Positions 27,301 to 36,557 of a DNA stretch of 64,000 nt are shown piece after piece (positions within the stretch are counted from its first letter, which is position 1; every line of letters begins with the position of its first letter). Below the pieces are notes generated by a model. The model did not search any database. It was not told the DNA's origin and saw only the letters and a list, made by a program, of their open reading frames with translations. Origin of the DNA: Patiria pectinifera (Eukaryota; Echinodermata; Asteroidea; Valvatida; Asterinidae). The stretch is from NCBI GenBank assembly GCA_029964075.1, contig CM057129.1, positions 28,573,430 to 28,637,429 of the forward strand. The letters are read 5' to 3'. The translations under genes and the position numbers were made by a program.

Positions 27301-28521
27301 GGTCGGTATCTTCTCTTCACCATGGTCCTTGTCACCCTGTCAATCGTCATAACCGTTATTGTCCTAAACATCCACTACCGGGCCCCCAGTACGCACATCA
27401 TGCAGCCCTGGGTACGACGCGTCTTTCTGGAGATCCTACCACCCCTCTTGTACATGAAACGCCCTCAGCGGTACCCCAGTAAGGCCAACAAGGGCACTCA
27501 GAGAGACCCTAATTACTTTGAGCTGAAAGAGGTGGTCCACAAGGATGCAGACTCGACGCGGAGTAATGGTAGGGACATTTATGACAATCACCATTCGGGC
27601 TTCAAACTCAGGACACTGTCGGACGACGTGGCCGGCAGTGATGGCGAATCCTCCAAGTCCTCCGGTGGTACTCGCTTCTCCAAGGAGTTTAAGCAAGCGG
27701 TTGACGGCGTGCGGTTTATTGCCACACATCTAAAAACCGAAGAAGATTACAACAGGGTAGGTATTAATGATTTGCGGTAGATGCTGCTTTTTGTTTACAT
27801 GAAATATGCCAGCAAAAACAAGTCGTTTTCTTTTCGTAATCATGTCTTTTTGTTTTATCAAAGAAGGTAATGTAATCTGGTAATTGATGTATTGGTTTTT
27901 TCCTTCATAAAAGACTAAATGATTAATACACAATGTACAATAACTCCTGGTGCGGACAATATGGCATTTACATTGCGACAGAGCCTCTTGTGGATGCTGT
28001 AGACATTATAAGCGTCCCGAAGATAGAAAGATTTTTTTAATTTTACATTGCTCTTTCAACGCCAAATTCACCCCGCCAAACTGAAAGATGCTTTTCTATT
28101 ATTTATACTACACAAGTTGTTTGCCTGCAATAATAGAGAAACATTGATTACATTCAGTGTTGCCTTACCTTCGTTTGGAATGTCTTCACTTATGGAAGTG
28201 GAAGAAAATCACACCAATGGGGCGTCAAATTGGCTCCTGGTTTTCCATTCGTTCCTATAACCATTTGGTTTCAATGTCTCATCGTTCTTATTTGACGTCT
28301 ACGCCTGCAATCTTAGCTCCGACAGCGTGTTCAATACTGACAATCTTTTCCATTTGCCTTTTGCTTTGTAGATGACAGACGATTGGAAATACGTTGCCAC
28401 AGTGATTGATCGGATCTTCCTATGGGTGTTTCTCATCTGTGTCATCTGTGGTACCAGCGGTATTATCCTGTCGGCGCCGCTCATATTCGAGCCGGTCCTG
28501 GAACAGGACGACAGCATCTGA
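6301..28521 (+). CDS. Nicotinic acetylcholine receptor alpha subunit (gene A), six coding exons
   Basis: Join 6301-6370, 24776-24915, 25524-25568, 26098-26207, 26763-27756, 28372-28521; every junction is GT-AG and the frame is kept, giving 502 residues. It is a plasma-membrane ligand-gated cation channel subunit. Seen: signal peptide 1-23; Cys-loop C155-C169 with 13 residues between; loop [11 protein letters not shown] (W113, Y120), loop B SWTYDG (W176), loop C YPCCDEIY (Y218, C220-C221, Y225), loop D W82; M1 about 240-262; M2 from GEK 267-269 with E268 (-1'), L278 (9') and E289 (20'); M3 about 303-325; M4 about 461-488. The cysteine pair marks an alpha subunit; the -1' glutamate marks cation selectivity. 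Protein ([17 protein letters not shown]) and the 6-exon plan resemble vertebrate heteromeric CHRNA2-6 more than alpha7. The cytoplasmic loop is short (about 130 residues). The start context is AAACATGG. Neighbour: converges on gene B. Exact orthology cannot be set without a tree. Confidence 0.94.
7621..7941. mobile_element. hAT-like non-autonomous element
   Basis: Starts CAGGGCGGATCTAG and ends with the near-inverse TTAGATCCGCCACTG. Such CAGTGGCGGATC ends are widespread on metazoan hAT-type elements. The inside has a small inverted repeat (GGCGTGCC TTT ... AAAGGCACGCC, 7674-7710) and a long C-rich run at 7884-7925. No transposase frame, and no clean 8-bp target duplication, so it is old or its limits are slightly off. 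A second element with related ends lies at 35164-35288. Confidence 0.55.
10498..10534 (-). repeat. Structured hairpin of retroelement type (hammerhead-like core)
   Basis: Read on the minus strand the segment runs GTCTGA, AGCA, GATC, a 7-base loop, GATC, GAAACG, TCAGAC. Both stems pair perfectly. CTGA...stem...GAAAC is the order of the hammerhead ribozyme core, a motif known from Penelope-like retroelements, but the CUGANGA box has an extra or changed base here. Probably a dead fragment of such a repeat. Confidence 0.3.
10703..11203. mobile_element. Long terminal-inverted-repeat element (~500 bp)
   Basis: The left arm from 10703 (ATGACTGGAAAGCCAATTTC...) reappears inverted at 11082-11203 (minus strand ATGACTGGAAGCCAATTTC...) with only scattered changes over ~120 bp, including the shared words CTCAATCCGTTCAAAGAATA. 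About 250 bp of unrelated sequence separates the arms. There is no coding capacity, so it is a non-autonomous DNA element. The left arm follows a 20-base A run, which hides any target duplication. Confidence 0.7.
15480..15840 (+). repeat. Possible 3' end of a non-LTR retrotransposon
   Basis: A T-rich sense block ends with AATAAA (about 15811-15816) and the tail CTGAAGTTGAATTGAAAA. Tails of short TTGAA-type units just after AATAAA are usual at LINE 3' ends. No reverse transcriptase frame remains upstream. It could equally be T-rich unique sequence. Confidence 0.2.
18908..18958. repeat. Short AG-rich tandem repeat
   Basis: The unit AGAGAGGACAGAA is repeated two to three times inside a longer purine tract. 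It is a simple repeat with no function visible. Confidence 0.6.
19439..19569. mobile_element. Fold-back element (~131 bp)
   Basis: The two arms are near-perfect inverses: left AGGCCGTGTCCGAATTTCTT... and right ...GTAATTTGGACACGGTCCT, with a central 22-base perfect pairing around the ACACGAGTCTATGGGA word and a short loop at 19494-19511. It is short, without coding capacity, and typical of a fold-back MITE. Confidence 0.7.
19786..20269. mobile_element. Mariner-like non-autonomous element
   Basis: Ends TAGGTTGTCGCACAAAAAAA and, inverted on the right, CAGGTTGTCCCACGTAAAAC, both followed inward by CCTAACAGTCGAA. TA dinucleotides flank both ends (19784-19785 and 20270-20271), as expected for Tc1/mariner insertion. 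The 484-bp body has no transposase frame. Confidence 0.7.
20371..20404. repeat. 17-bp tandem duplication
   Basis: CCGTATAATGTAACTGC occurs twice head to tail without a mismatch. A recent local duplication; no function visible. Confidence 0.85.
23483..24028 (+). mobile_element. TTAA-flanked non-autonomous element, copy 1
   Basis: Inverted ends AGGGAATATACAACATTTGC at 23483 and GCAAATATTGTATTATTCCCT at the right. TTAA precedes the left end (23479-23482) and TCAA follows the right end, a decayed form of the TTAA duplication of piggyBac-type elements. An inner inverted pair (CTGGTTCCCTAACC and GGTCAGGGAACCAG) surrounds the middle. A second copy in the same orientation is at 31811-32308. No transposase frame. 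Confidence 0.7.
24776..24915 (+). CDS. Gene A exon 2: mature N-terminus and beta1 region
   Basis: Acceptor CCCAG at 24775, donor GTGAGT at 24916. Encodes residues 24-70, beginning [12 protein letters not shown]: the classic nAChR N-terminal helix SEAEERLF, then YNRLIRPV and the sites N51-N52-T53 (N-glycosylation sequon) up to LIDV. It is 140 nt, the usual size of nAChR exon 2, and ends in phase 0. Confidence 0.95.
25021..25362. mobile_element. MITE with CACTGTAAAAA ends (~340 bp)
   Basis: The left end TACACTGTAAAAACAGTGTT and the right end (minus strand TACACTGTAAAAATGGTGCT) are inverse over ~35 bases with mismatches, both continuing to TTTAAACACA. TA at each outermost edge may be the target duplication. 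It lies inside gene A intron 2 (24916-25523) and makes up more than half of it. Confidence 0.65.
25524..25568 (+). CDS. Gene A exon 3: loop D
   Basis: Exactly 45 nt, as in other nAChR genes, encoding [15 protein letters not shown] (residues 71-85). W82 is the loop D tryptophan of the complementary binding face. Acceptor TGCAG, donor GTATGT. Confidence 0.95.
26098..26207 (+). CDS. Gene A exon 4: loop A
   Basis: Exactly 110 nt, encoding [17 protein letters not shown] through WLPDIVLYN (residues 86-122, last codon split). The W-x-P-D-I-V-L-Y-N loop A motif provides W113 and Y120. Acceptor GACAG, donor GTAAGT; ends in phase 2, completed to Asn by T at 26763. Confidence 0.95.
26763..27756 (+). 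CDS. Gene A exon 5: Cys-loop, loops B and C, M1-M3, cytoplasmic loop
   Basis: One 994-nt exon carries residues 122-453: ADGKYEVTL, the Cys-loop C155-C169 with FPFDQQ, SWTYDG, YPCCDE, M1 ([14 protein letters not shown]), M2, M3 and the cytoplasmic MA helix ([20 protein letters not shown]). Acceptor TTTACAG, donor AGG|GTAGGT. An undivided exon here is the hallmark of vertebrate heteromeric neuronal nAChR genes and differs from gene B, where the same region is split into five exons. Confidence 0.96.
28372..28521 (+). CDS. Gene A exon 6: M4 and C-terminus
   Basis: 150 nt including TGA. Starts [20 protein letters not shown], the conserved DWKYVA...IDR lead into M4, then a hydrophobic helix to about residue 488 and the tail [14 protein letters not shown]. 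Acceptor TTTGTAG at 28371. No AATAAA was found close downstream (weak ATTAAA near 30433), so the 3' UTR end is open. Confidence 0.95.
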   Translation: MTDDWKYVATVIDRIFLWVFLICVICGTSGIILSAPLIFEPVLEQDDSI

Positions 28522-31500
28522 TTGGAACTGTTTGCGGTGCATTGTGGGTTGGTTGGTTGGTGTCGCTTTTATCCACAAGAACTAAACATTGCATCAGGTA
28601 GACAGTGTAGCCTCTTGAGAAGCTTGGACGAATATATTTATTTTTCTTCACGGAGTATCTTGTCATGTGCCACGGCACGTTTGGCAATTGCAGATCTCAC
28701 GAGGAAATATACCTACCACGTGGACGGAAGCACCTTCGGTTTGGGAAATGGAGGTCCATTTCATACACCCAACCATCGGAGTGAGCCGCACAAACTTGTA
28801 CATACGCGCATTTCAATGGACTTGGTGCTTATACCAGACACTGCTGTTCGGTTTTTGCAGGAAACTACGAGAATCGGAATTTTTGTTTCTTCCAACGGTT
28901 GTGAAACCGTCAACGAGTAATGTAAGATACCTATTAACGTGCTTTGGACTACGGTTCACAGGTTATTAGCGCCCATGTAAGTTACGTGGAATGTTCAGTT
29001 CTTTCAGTGATTGTAACTTGATGCAGATACTTCTGTTGGAGGTTGTGTGGAGCTCGAATACAGCTGCAGTTAAGCTGCTGATGGAAAGGAGCTAGGTCGT
29101 TTGGTCCTCTTGGTGGCGCCTTTCATATCGGAGTGGTCATGGCGCAACACATAAATAATCTTTCTACGGCAACTTTGTGTCGTATATGAATTTATGAAGC
29201 ATTTTTTTGTACAGCTACTTCATTGCGTTTGCCATAATACTGGCACCAGCAATGAGTTAGATATGTAAACTGTTGGTGATATTTACATGGTTGTCGATCA
29301 TTGAAGAGTAACCAGAAACAATATGAAACATCAAACGTAATTTCAATTGTCGCTAGTACCTTATTTATCATCTATTTATCTCTGAATACAGCATTTCAGC
29401 TTCTTTGCAAGGTAACCATGTGAGGTTGGTCAGTCAACTGAAACGTTGGAGCGTTTGCGTAGTGAGTGTTGAACTTATTTACTTAATTTTTGTTTTCCAT
29501 TTTAACGTCTTGTAAATTAACCCTTGAATAACATTAGATTTTTTTAATGTATAAAGATGACTTTGCAATATGAGTGAATTATCATATACAGTGGCAGGAC
29601 CCACGAATCCCTTTTTGTAGTTATGTAATTATAACAATCTGGTATACATATTTCTGGCGGGACTGAATGGTGGCGTTCACCAGCGAATCACCAATCATGC
29701 TGACAGCATGCTAAACGAAACATATCTTTCATTGGACAGTTTTACAGTCAAATTATCACACACAAAAAGTATTCATGTGTCATGTTGCCGACATCTTTTT
29801 TGCAGGCTTTTTCTTGGCAAGTCTTTCGGGTGGAACTAATGTACTTGTTCTGTGAATGTGTTCCGGTTTATTGTAAATATGAAGGTGTACCAATTGTGGT
29901 TGGTAAAAAGGGCTCTGTGGTGGCATTTTGTAATAATGATTATCGTAAATCATATAATAATGACGACGATACGGGTCTGTGGGTAGGCTGTTAATTTATA
30001 CAAAACAGCTGGGTACACTGATGCAATTCATACCATATCACTGCATGTTAAGCGTATGTATTCTGAGACATAAAAGGTTTTCATTAGAGTGACTGGTAAG
30101 AGAAAGAAACCAGCAGGTATTGTTTACGGTTTGCGTCATAACTGACATTTGTGGTAAACCATTGTGAAGTTGTCAAGCTGTTCATCTATGAGGTTTAACT
30201 TCGTTGCCCATTTATTAGGTAGTAATTATTTTTGCCGCTATATACTTGCACTCATGTTTGACCTCGAAGGTTTCCATGGTATATGTTATACTTCATGACA
30301 CGTGGTACATGCATTGACAGAAATACATAATAAGGATCCTGTGTAGTGACTTCAAATCATTGCTATTGACCAGCTGTTTTTTTGCTGGAGTGAGGCCATT
30401 GGTGTACAGTCCATAAAACATCTAAACTGTTCATTAAAATAAGTGGAAATCTAACCTAATCGCCTGCCATACATAAGCGCTACTTAAACTACATTGCACA
30501 AAATATGCGTGGTTATTATTCGTCCTTCAATTCCCACAATGCATTTTCATTTATGCCTTGACAACAAACCTCCGGTTGTCGATTCCATCCATAATAGTTT
30601 CTTTGGAGGTATTTCCCGCATCTCAATTTCATCCAAGTTCGCAAAATTCATGATGTCAGAGGAGATGCGGTAGAAGGTCATTGTCAGTTTCTATGTATAG
30701 CTTTTGAATGTAAGCAAATTAGAGTTTACATACGGGGCTTGTCTCTGGTTTGTTTTGGGTTTTCCCTTTTCACTGATTGCGTCTAAATTGCTTAAAATCT
30801 GGTTACTACATACTCTCGCTGTATGTTACTACATGGTCGAACTGCCCTGACAAACATGTATTGGGCGGAACCGCTTAAATCCACTTGTTGGATTTTGTGT
30901 CAATAATCTGCAATTCTTCCTTCAAAAATGTCTGAGATAAGAAGGATTCATAAGAAGTAAATCAAAGGATTTACTTGATATATTTTCACGATATAGTATC
31001 AGTCGAAAACTGTGTTAGGCACACAGTCTTGTAAAAGTCCCCTGTTTAACCTTTTCCGTTTTCTGGTGGCAACGAAAGATTGGAAGACAGCATCACACGT
31101 AATGACCTTTTTAGATTTTATTTGTATATTTGCAGTTTGTTTAGTAATATGACTGATTTTTTGTTCTCTATTTACTTGCTTATGCTGGTTTTTGGCTGAC
31201 GGTCTAGTTAGACCGTGACAATGCTTTAATTCATGAGATATTTCTTCTAAACTTTGTGCTGTTTATGTACGCGTATAGACGTACACCTGAGTTTGAAAAC
31301 TGGTTAATTGTATAACCGCCGGTCGGGTATTTTCAGGTTTCCAAGAAGATTTCCATTTACTGCAAGCGGTGGAGTACAATGAGGGAACGCCCTATTCTGA
31401 CTGACCGTAGGATTTGTACTTTTCAAATTTATTCTAAATTGATTTCCGTAGGTTTTGATGTGAGCTCGGAATATTATTGAGGCACACAAATTAAGCTAGT

Positions 31501-31810
31501 TCAAATGCTTAACGCTAGCACGAAGGTACAGAAAACAATGGAAATTGGCGAAAGTCCTCATGATGTTCAAATTCAGAAACTTGATTTTACTGAAGGAAAA
31601 AACTGTAAGTTGATCAATTTCCTCTTCTTGTATTATTTGATTATTTAAAAAGTACGACCTGCTGTCTATCTATGCCATTGGACATTGGTCAGTCTTGCTT
31701 TTGGTTCATTATATACTTCCAAGAGAATGTTGCTCCACAAAAGCAAATAAAGGGACATGAATTTAAAGTCGTCCTAGTCATTTTACTTTGAAGGCGTTTG
31801 AAAGCATTAA

Positions 31811-32308
31811 AGGCAACATGCAACATTTGCAAGCACTAGAAAACAAAATTATTATGAAATACCTTCCAAAGCATCCTGTAAAATCATGGCACCTGCTGAG
31901 TTGACATTTTCAAGAAAGGTGGCATTTTGTATGAGTTTCCAACGATGGTCGGCCGACTATCGTTGGAAAAAAATTGCTTTTTTCAAATAGTGCCCCCAAT
32001 TTACCAAATTTAGTTAGTGCACATTTTGCTTGCAATCGGTTACAAATCTGTGAGCGGATACAAGCCAGCTATATTGGTTCCCTGACCTTACAATGCCCTG
32101 ACGTCTATAACTTGCTCCGTTTCATCAGAGGTGGGGTCAGGGAATCGGACTACAAGGACATGATTTTGTTTCTTTGTTTTTCCAGCATCAACGAAGACAA
32201 AACTTTAAACAGGTCTATGCAACAATATTTGCTATAAAATATTAACCCCCCAAATACATCCATTTCTCCATCCAAAATTACAGCAAAAGCAAATGTTGTA
32301 TGTTCCCA
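31811..32308 (+). mobile_element. TTAA-flanked non-autonomous element, copy 2
   Basis: Same element as 23483-24028, in the same orientation: ends AGGCAACATGCAACATTTGC and GCAAATGTTGTATGTTCCCA, TTAA at 31807-31810, and the same inner words (CCAGCTATATTGGTTCCCTG, GGGGTCAGGGAATCGGACTA). Many substitutions and small gaps separate the copies, so both are old. Confidence 0.7.
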
Positions 32309-34374
32309 TAAACAGTTTAGAATTCAGCTTTCATCAGAACTTTTCCCACTGTGCAAGTTCAATGCAACACTCGTCTTGTAAATGTCACCCTCTAGCGTTG
32401 AAACAACGATGGTCAAATTGTTAGCTGGGATGTCAACCTTGAACCCGCAGGCGAATGTTTAGATATCTTAATCATTATTTTGAGTGGCTCTGTAAAGGCC
32501 GAACTTGCCATACGGATGTGTTGGAATGCTTTACAACCAATCACGACAGAGTATTCTGACCTAAGAAAGGAGTCCAATTTGATGTGAGCGCCCCCAGTTG
32601 CTTTGTACAAAGCAAAATGTACATTTGACATGTCAAGGCTTTACGAATAGTCTGACCCCTGGCCTGACGGTTCCTTGACGATCCTTAGTCATCATTGGTC
32701 ATCCGACAACAACTTAAAGTCACTGACCTTAATGCACATTCGTAAAATTATAAAAATTAATGATGCAATTTGAATAATATATCACGTGATATACGGTTGA
32801 CTTTGTAAGGTCTTGAATTGGAGGTCAATAAAGGCGATTAAATCAATATTAAAGTTTACGTGACAATAAAAAAAAACTTACTTCTGAGAATCAGATGAGA
32901 AGAAATGAAGTTCTCACAAGCTGCTATGGCGCCCTCAATCCCTAAAGGGAGTAGACACCACAAACTGAATGTACAACTTGACTGCAGATGCTGTGCTGCC
33001 ACATCGTGTGAATTCCTTTCGGCAGACAGGTAGAGGCGTTCACCATAACACGCATTATGTAAGAAATATATCACGTTAAGGCAAAATCTACTCTATTTCC
33101 AGGATATCAAATCAAATAACACGTACTGTAAATCTATCGCCAAAGACAAACTCGCTATTACTGTTTTATTCGGTGATAAACGCACCATGTTATATAGTTA
33201 AACATTAAAACACACTTGCACGAAAAGAAATTCCACCAGGGAAAGGTTACCTGTATAACTCTTGAAGGTATCTTCAAATCTGAATGTTACAATAATGTAA
33301 AATGTTAAATGCAACATCATATTGCAATAGATGTTTCAACTTTTACAATTACATGTAGTAAACTTTTAAAGCCATCAAATAATTCAAATACAAAAACAGT
33401 CCTTGTTAATTCATATATTCCATTGCATCAACTTCAAATGAAAAGTTCAAAACACCCTTTTATACTTTACATTCAAAAGCTCAGCAAAAGCTGGAGTTTC
33501 CTTCGAAAGTGTGAAATCGTGTTTCCATTTTGAAAAAGAGGCAAAGATAGTTTACCAATAATAAAGGGATACTGTTATGTACGTTTGCGATCACGAATCA
33601 GGTTTTTGTATAGTGCCAGAGGTATGTTCCTTTTGAGGTAATTTTTAATGTCGATCTGTAAATTTTCTGGAAAGGTTTGCATTTTAATGATAAACGCAAG
33701 AACTGTTAGTGCTAGAAACACTTTTAGGAGCCTAGAGGCCTATCTTCACTCGAGGCCTGATATATTTGTTTTTGAAAGGTGGACGTGGATCTTTACGCTT
33801 TCTGGGAAACCTGGAAATAACGTTTACCTTTACAAAACATGTCAAAAACCTGTTACATGTTCATCTAAGCAACACCTTGGAAAATCTTTAATATATACAT
33901 TTACAAGTTTGAATTGAATATTTTACAAAGAAATGAAAAGTTACACGCCATGAATAGTTTGACCTGCAAATGCCCTCAACCGTGCCCGCAGTTATTCAGT
34001 CCGAAATAGTTACAACAGATTCTATTTTTTACAACAACGATTAATTCATATACGATTTATTATGCGAGACCTATAGTCTGAAGAATTTGACAAGTCACCC
34101 AACAGTTGCGTCAATGTTAGATCAGACACGATGATAATAATAGCCAACGGTGACTGAGTGGTTGCCCGTCCTTCTTCAATGAAGTTCTTTAGTCTTCCTC
34201 ACTGTTAGAGGTCCCGAGTCGGATTGGCCGGAGTCAAAATGACACATCTCTGCATTACTTGTCCGGGCCATTTGACCAGGATAGTGTCGACTTTGACGCG
34301 GTAATTAGTCAGTTTGTCGCACTGGATTGTCATAAGTGTATGCACAGACTACACACGGATTTCATGAGCATCAA

Positions 34375-34665
34375 CGCACTAAAAAATTGCCTGGGTTAAT
34401 TTTACCAAAGAAAGGGTGAAAACTGGAACTACCCAAACTTGGGTTGTTCTATAACCAATTGTTTGGGTTAGAATTTATGTTAAATTCAACCAAAAGTTGT
34501 AGTCATACAAGACTAAATTAAATTTGGTCTTGAATGATCAAAAGTTTTGGTTGAATTTAGCAGAAATTCTAACCCAAACAATTGGTTATAGAACAACCCA
34601 AGTTTGGGTAGTTCCAGTTTTCACCCTTTCTTTGGTAAAATTAACCCAGGCAATTTTTCAGTGCG
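34375..34665. mobile_element. Large palindromic fold-back element (291 bp)
   Basis: Arms of about 130 bp, from CGCACTAAAAAATTGCCTGG at the left to the inverse at the right, are almost identical, including the word AACTACCCAAACTTGGGTTG. Only ~30 bases at the centre are unpaired. The high arm identity suggests a young insertion. No coding capacity. Confidence 0.85.
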
Positions 34666-35163
34666 CACACGCAAAATTCAAGATGCAGCTAACAAATTTC
34701 ATCTTTACAAAATCTACCGCTTCAATCATTATTAACTTTAATACAATGGTGAATTTATACAGTCCTCGAATCAGATGTTCTGTTCAACAGATTACCGACG
34801 GAACTCTATTTTCCATTTATTTAGTTCATTAGTTTGGGCTTAATTTATTCAATATTTGTACATTCTTATTTGTACTAAATATGTTTCTCTTTGTACGTCA
34901 GATGCTTGAATGAAATATAGTTGTTAAACTTCAGTTGGTGTTATAAACAATCGTAATTCTACATTACAAAATTATGCGATACAATGCTCAAAATGATGTA
35001 CATTCTTTACTGACTACAAATGAGTAAGGACTGACATATTGATAAATCTATGACTAGATTGAACCGTCTTATCTAAGAAGGCCTATTGTGACATTAAGAA
35101 ATGACACATGCATTTTTGTTATTCATCATCAGAAAGACAAGCCTTTTTTCGTCACATTTACCA

Positions 35164-35288
35164 AGTGGCGGATCTAAATCGCCCTCTTGAGCCGCAAATC
35201 ATTCAGAAAAACACAGCAAATGCCTGCTCACCCCCACCCCAGCCTTCTTGGCATCCCCCCCCCCTTGATAAAAACCTGGACCCGCCCG
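35164..35288. mobile_element. Short hAT-like element with 8-bp target duplication
   Basis: Starts AGTGGCGGATCTAAA and ends CTGGACCCGCCCG, inverse-related. Flanks ATTTACCA (35156-35163) and TATTACCA (35289-35296) agree at six of eight bases, fitting the 8-bp duplication made by hAT transposases. Its body is C-rich and non-coding. Ends resemble the element at 7621-7941. Confidence 0.6.
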
Positions 35289-36029
35289 TATTACCATTAA
35301 TAAATTAGTATTCCGCCCTCACTACACCAATACTTTTCGAAATGTTCACTTGACCTTTCGCCTTTAACTACTCATGCTAACGTCCGTGTGGTGCCAACTT
35401 CCCTCTAACCCCTAGACTTTATCCACCACAGGCAATCTGAAACTATACAAATAAACCTACTAAAAGAAACTTACTCTTATGCGTTCACAAACTACATTTG
35501 GAAGATAGTATTGCGAAATCAATCCTGCACAATCAAGTTGCACATCCTCGTTTAAAAAGTTTACTTGTAAATCGTACTGAAAGACCGTACAAAAATAGCC
35601 CAAAGCGTCGAGGCATCATCTCCTTGAATTCACAGTCACTTTGAATACTCCGCAGGTCTGATAAACCTTTGCTTCATCGAGTACTAATAGACAGTCATAT
35701 CTCTGACCAACCATTGCGATAACGACAAAATTGCCGTTAAAATTTGTTATGCCTGATTTTACCAAAATTTGCCAAATTTGGTACTGCGACAAATTGTCAA
35801 AAACCCATTCGAAAAGCGTGTTGTAATTCTTTCTCTTCGAACACAGCACAAATGGTGCCAGTTGGATGGGCTATAACACCCTGCACAGCTTCAAGGGGCT
35901 ATTTTCTCTGCAACCGGCTGGAATATGACACTGGTGTCATTTACCTTTAGGTCACCACCGCATTGAAAGACATTCACCGCACATCGAGCCACCGTGGTAC
36001 CGGGCAAGCACGACCGATACCCTCAACAT

Positions 36030-36557
36030 TTATCTTCCAAAATTCGGTGCGGTATAGAGTAGGATGAAGGTGACAAGCAGGGTAGCGACGCTGAAGACGA
36101 CAAGGCAAAGCCGATCCACCACCATGGCCGCAAACTTCCAATCAGATACCACCTCATCCTCCGTCTCCTTCTTGCGGTACCTGTTGGTCAGGAACCGAAG
36201 TTCGTCCAGGATGGGGCCCTTGTTGGAGCACGCCGGGCAGCCCTTTTGATCCACGCTCAGCATCGGCTCTACCTCTTGCCCATCTCCCCCGCCGGTAGCA
36301 TAATAGGCGTACTTGACCCCGATGGCGTCGGTGGAGTTGAGGTAACCGTGACAATTCCCCGTCCGGATGCCGTTGCGGGTGGCTTGCTCCCCGATTCCCG
36401 TGGCTCGGTTGCGAAGCGGGGACCTCTCCACCATTTCCATGTCCTTCTTGGGCTTGCCCGTCACGTGATTTTTTGAGAAGCAAGGATTTGTTATATCCTG
36501 ACCCGGGCGGGTCATGCGCAGCATCCACGGGAGGTATTCCAGTAAGACGCAACGTAG
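36030..36557 (-). CDS. Gene B exon 10: cytoplasmic loop, M4, stop
   Basis: 528 nt, residues 357-531 and TAA (36032-36030). Opens [19 protein letters not shown] right after M3, typical of alpha7. The loop carries CPACSNKGP, then the MA helix [20 protein letters not shown] and M4, ending TAPNFGR. The tail is shorter than alpha7 by about ten residues. Acceptor CTCCAG at 36558. Confidence 0.95.
   Translation of the reverse strand, partial: LRCVLLEYLPWMLRMTRPGQDITNPCFSKNHVTGKPKKDMEMVERSPLRNRATGIGEQATRNGIRTGNCHGYLNSTDAIGVKYAYYATGGGDGQEVEPMLSVDQKGCPACSNKGPILDELRFLTNRYRKKETEDEVVSDWKFAAMVVDRLCLVVFSVATLLVTFILLYTAPNFGR

Larger units (their letters stand above)
28522..36029. other. Convergent intergenic region between genes A and B
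   Basis: Contains the 3' UTRs of both genes and four short elements (31811-32308, 34375-34665, 35164-35288 and AT-rich surroundings). No additional gene is supported; the open frames at 28522-28969 and 33648-33917 have no family features. For gene B the nearest minus-strand AATAAA words lie near 34818-34850, about 1.2 kb past its stop. Confidence 0.6.

Noticed and set aside
34139-34240. tRNA-like sequence with GTGACTGAGTGG and GGTCCCGAGTCGG
   Set aside because: The B box deviates in key bases and no acceptor stem could be paired.
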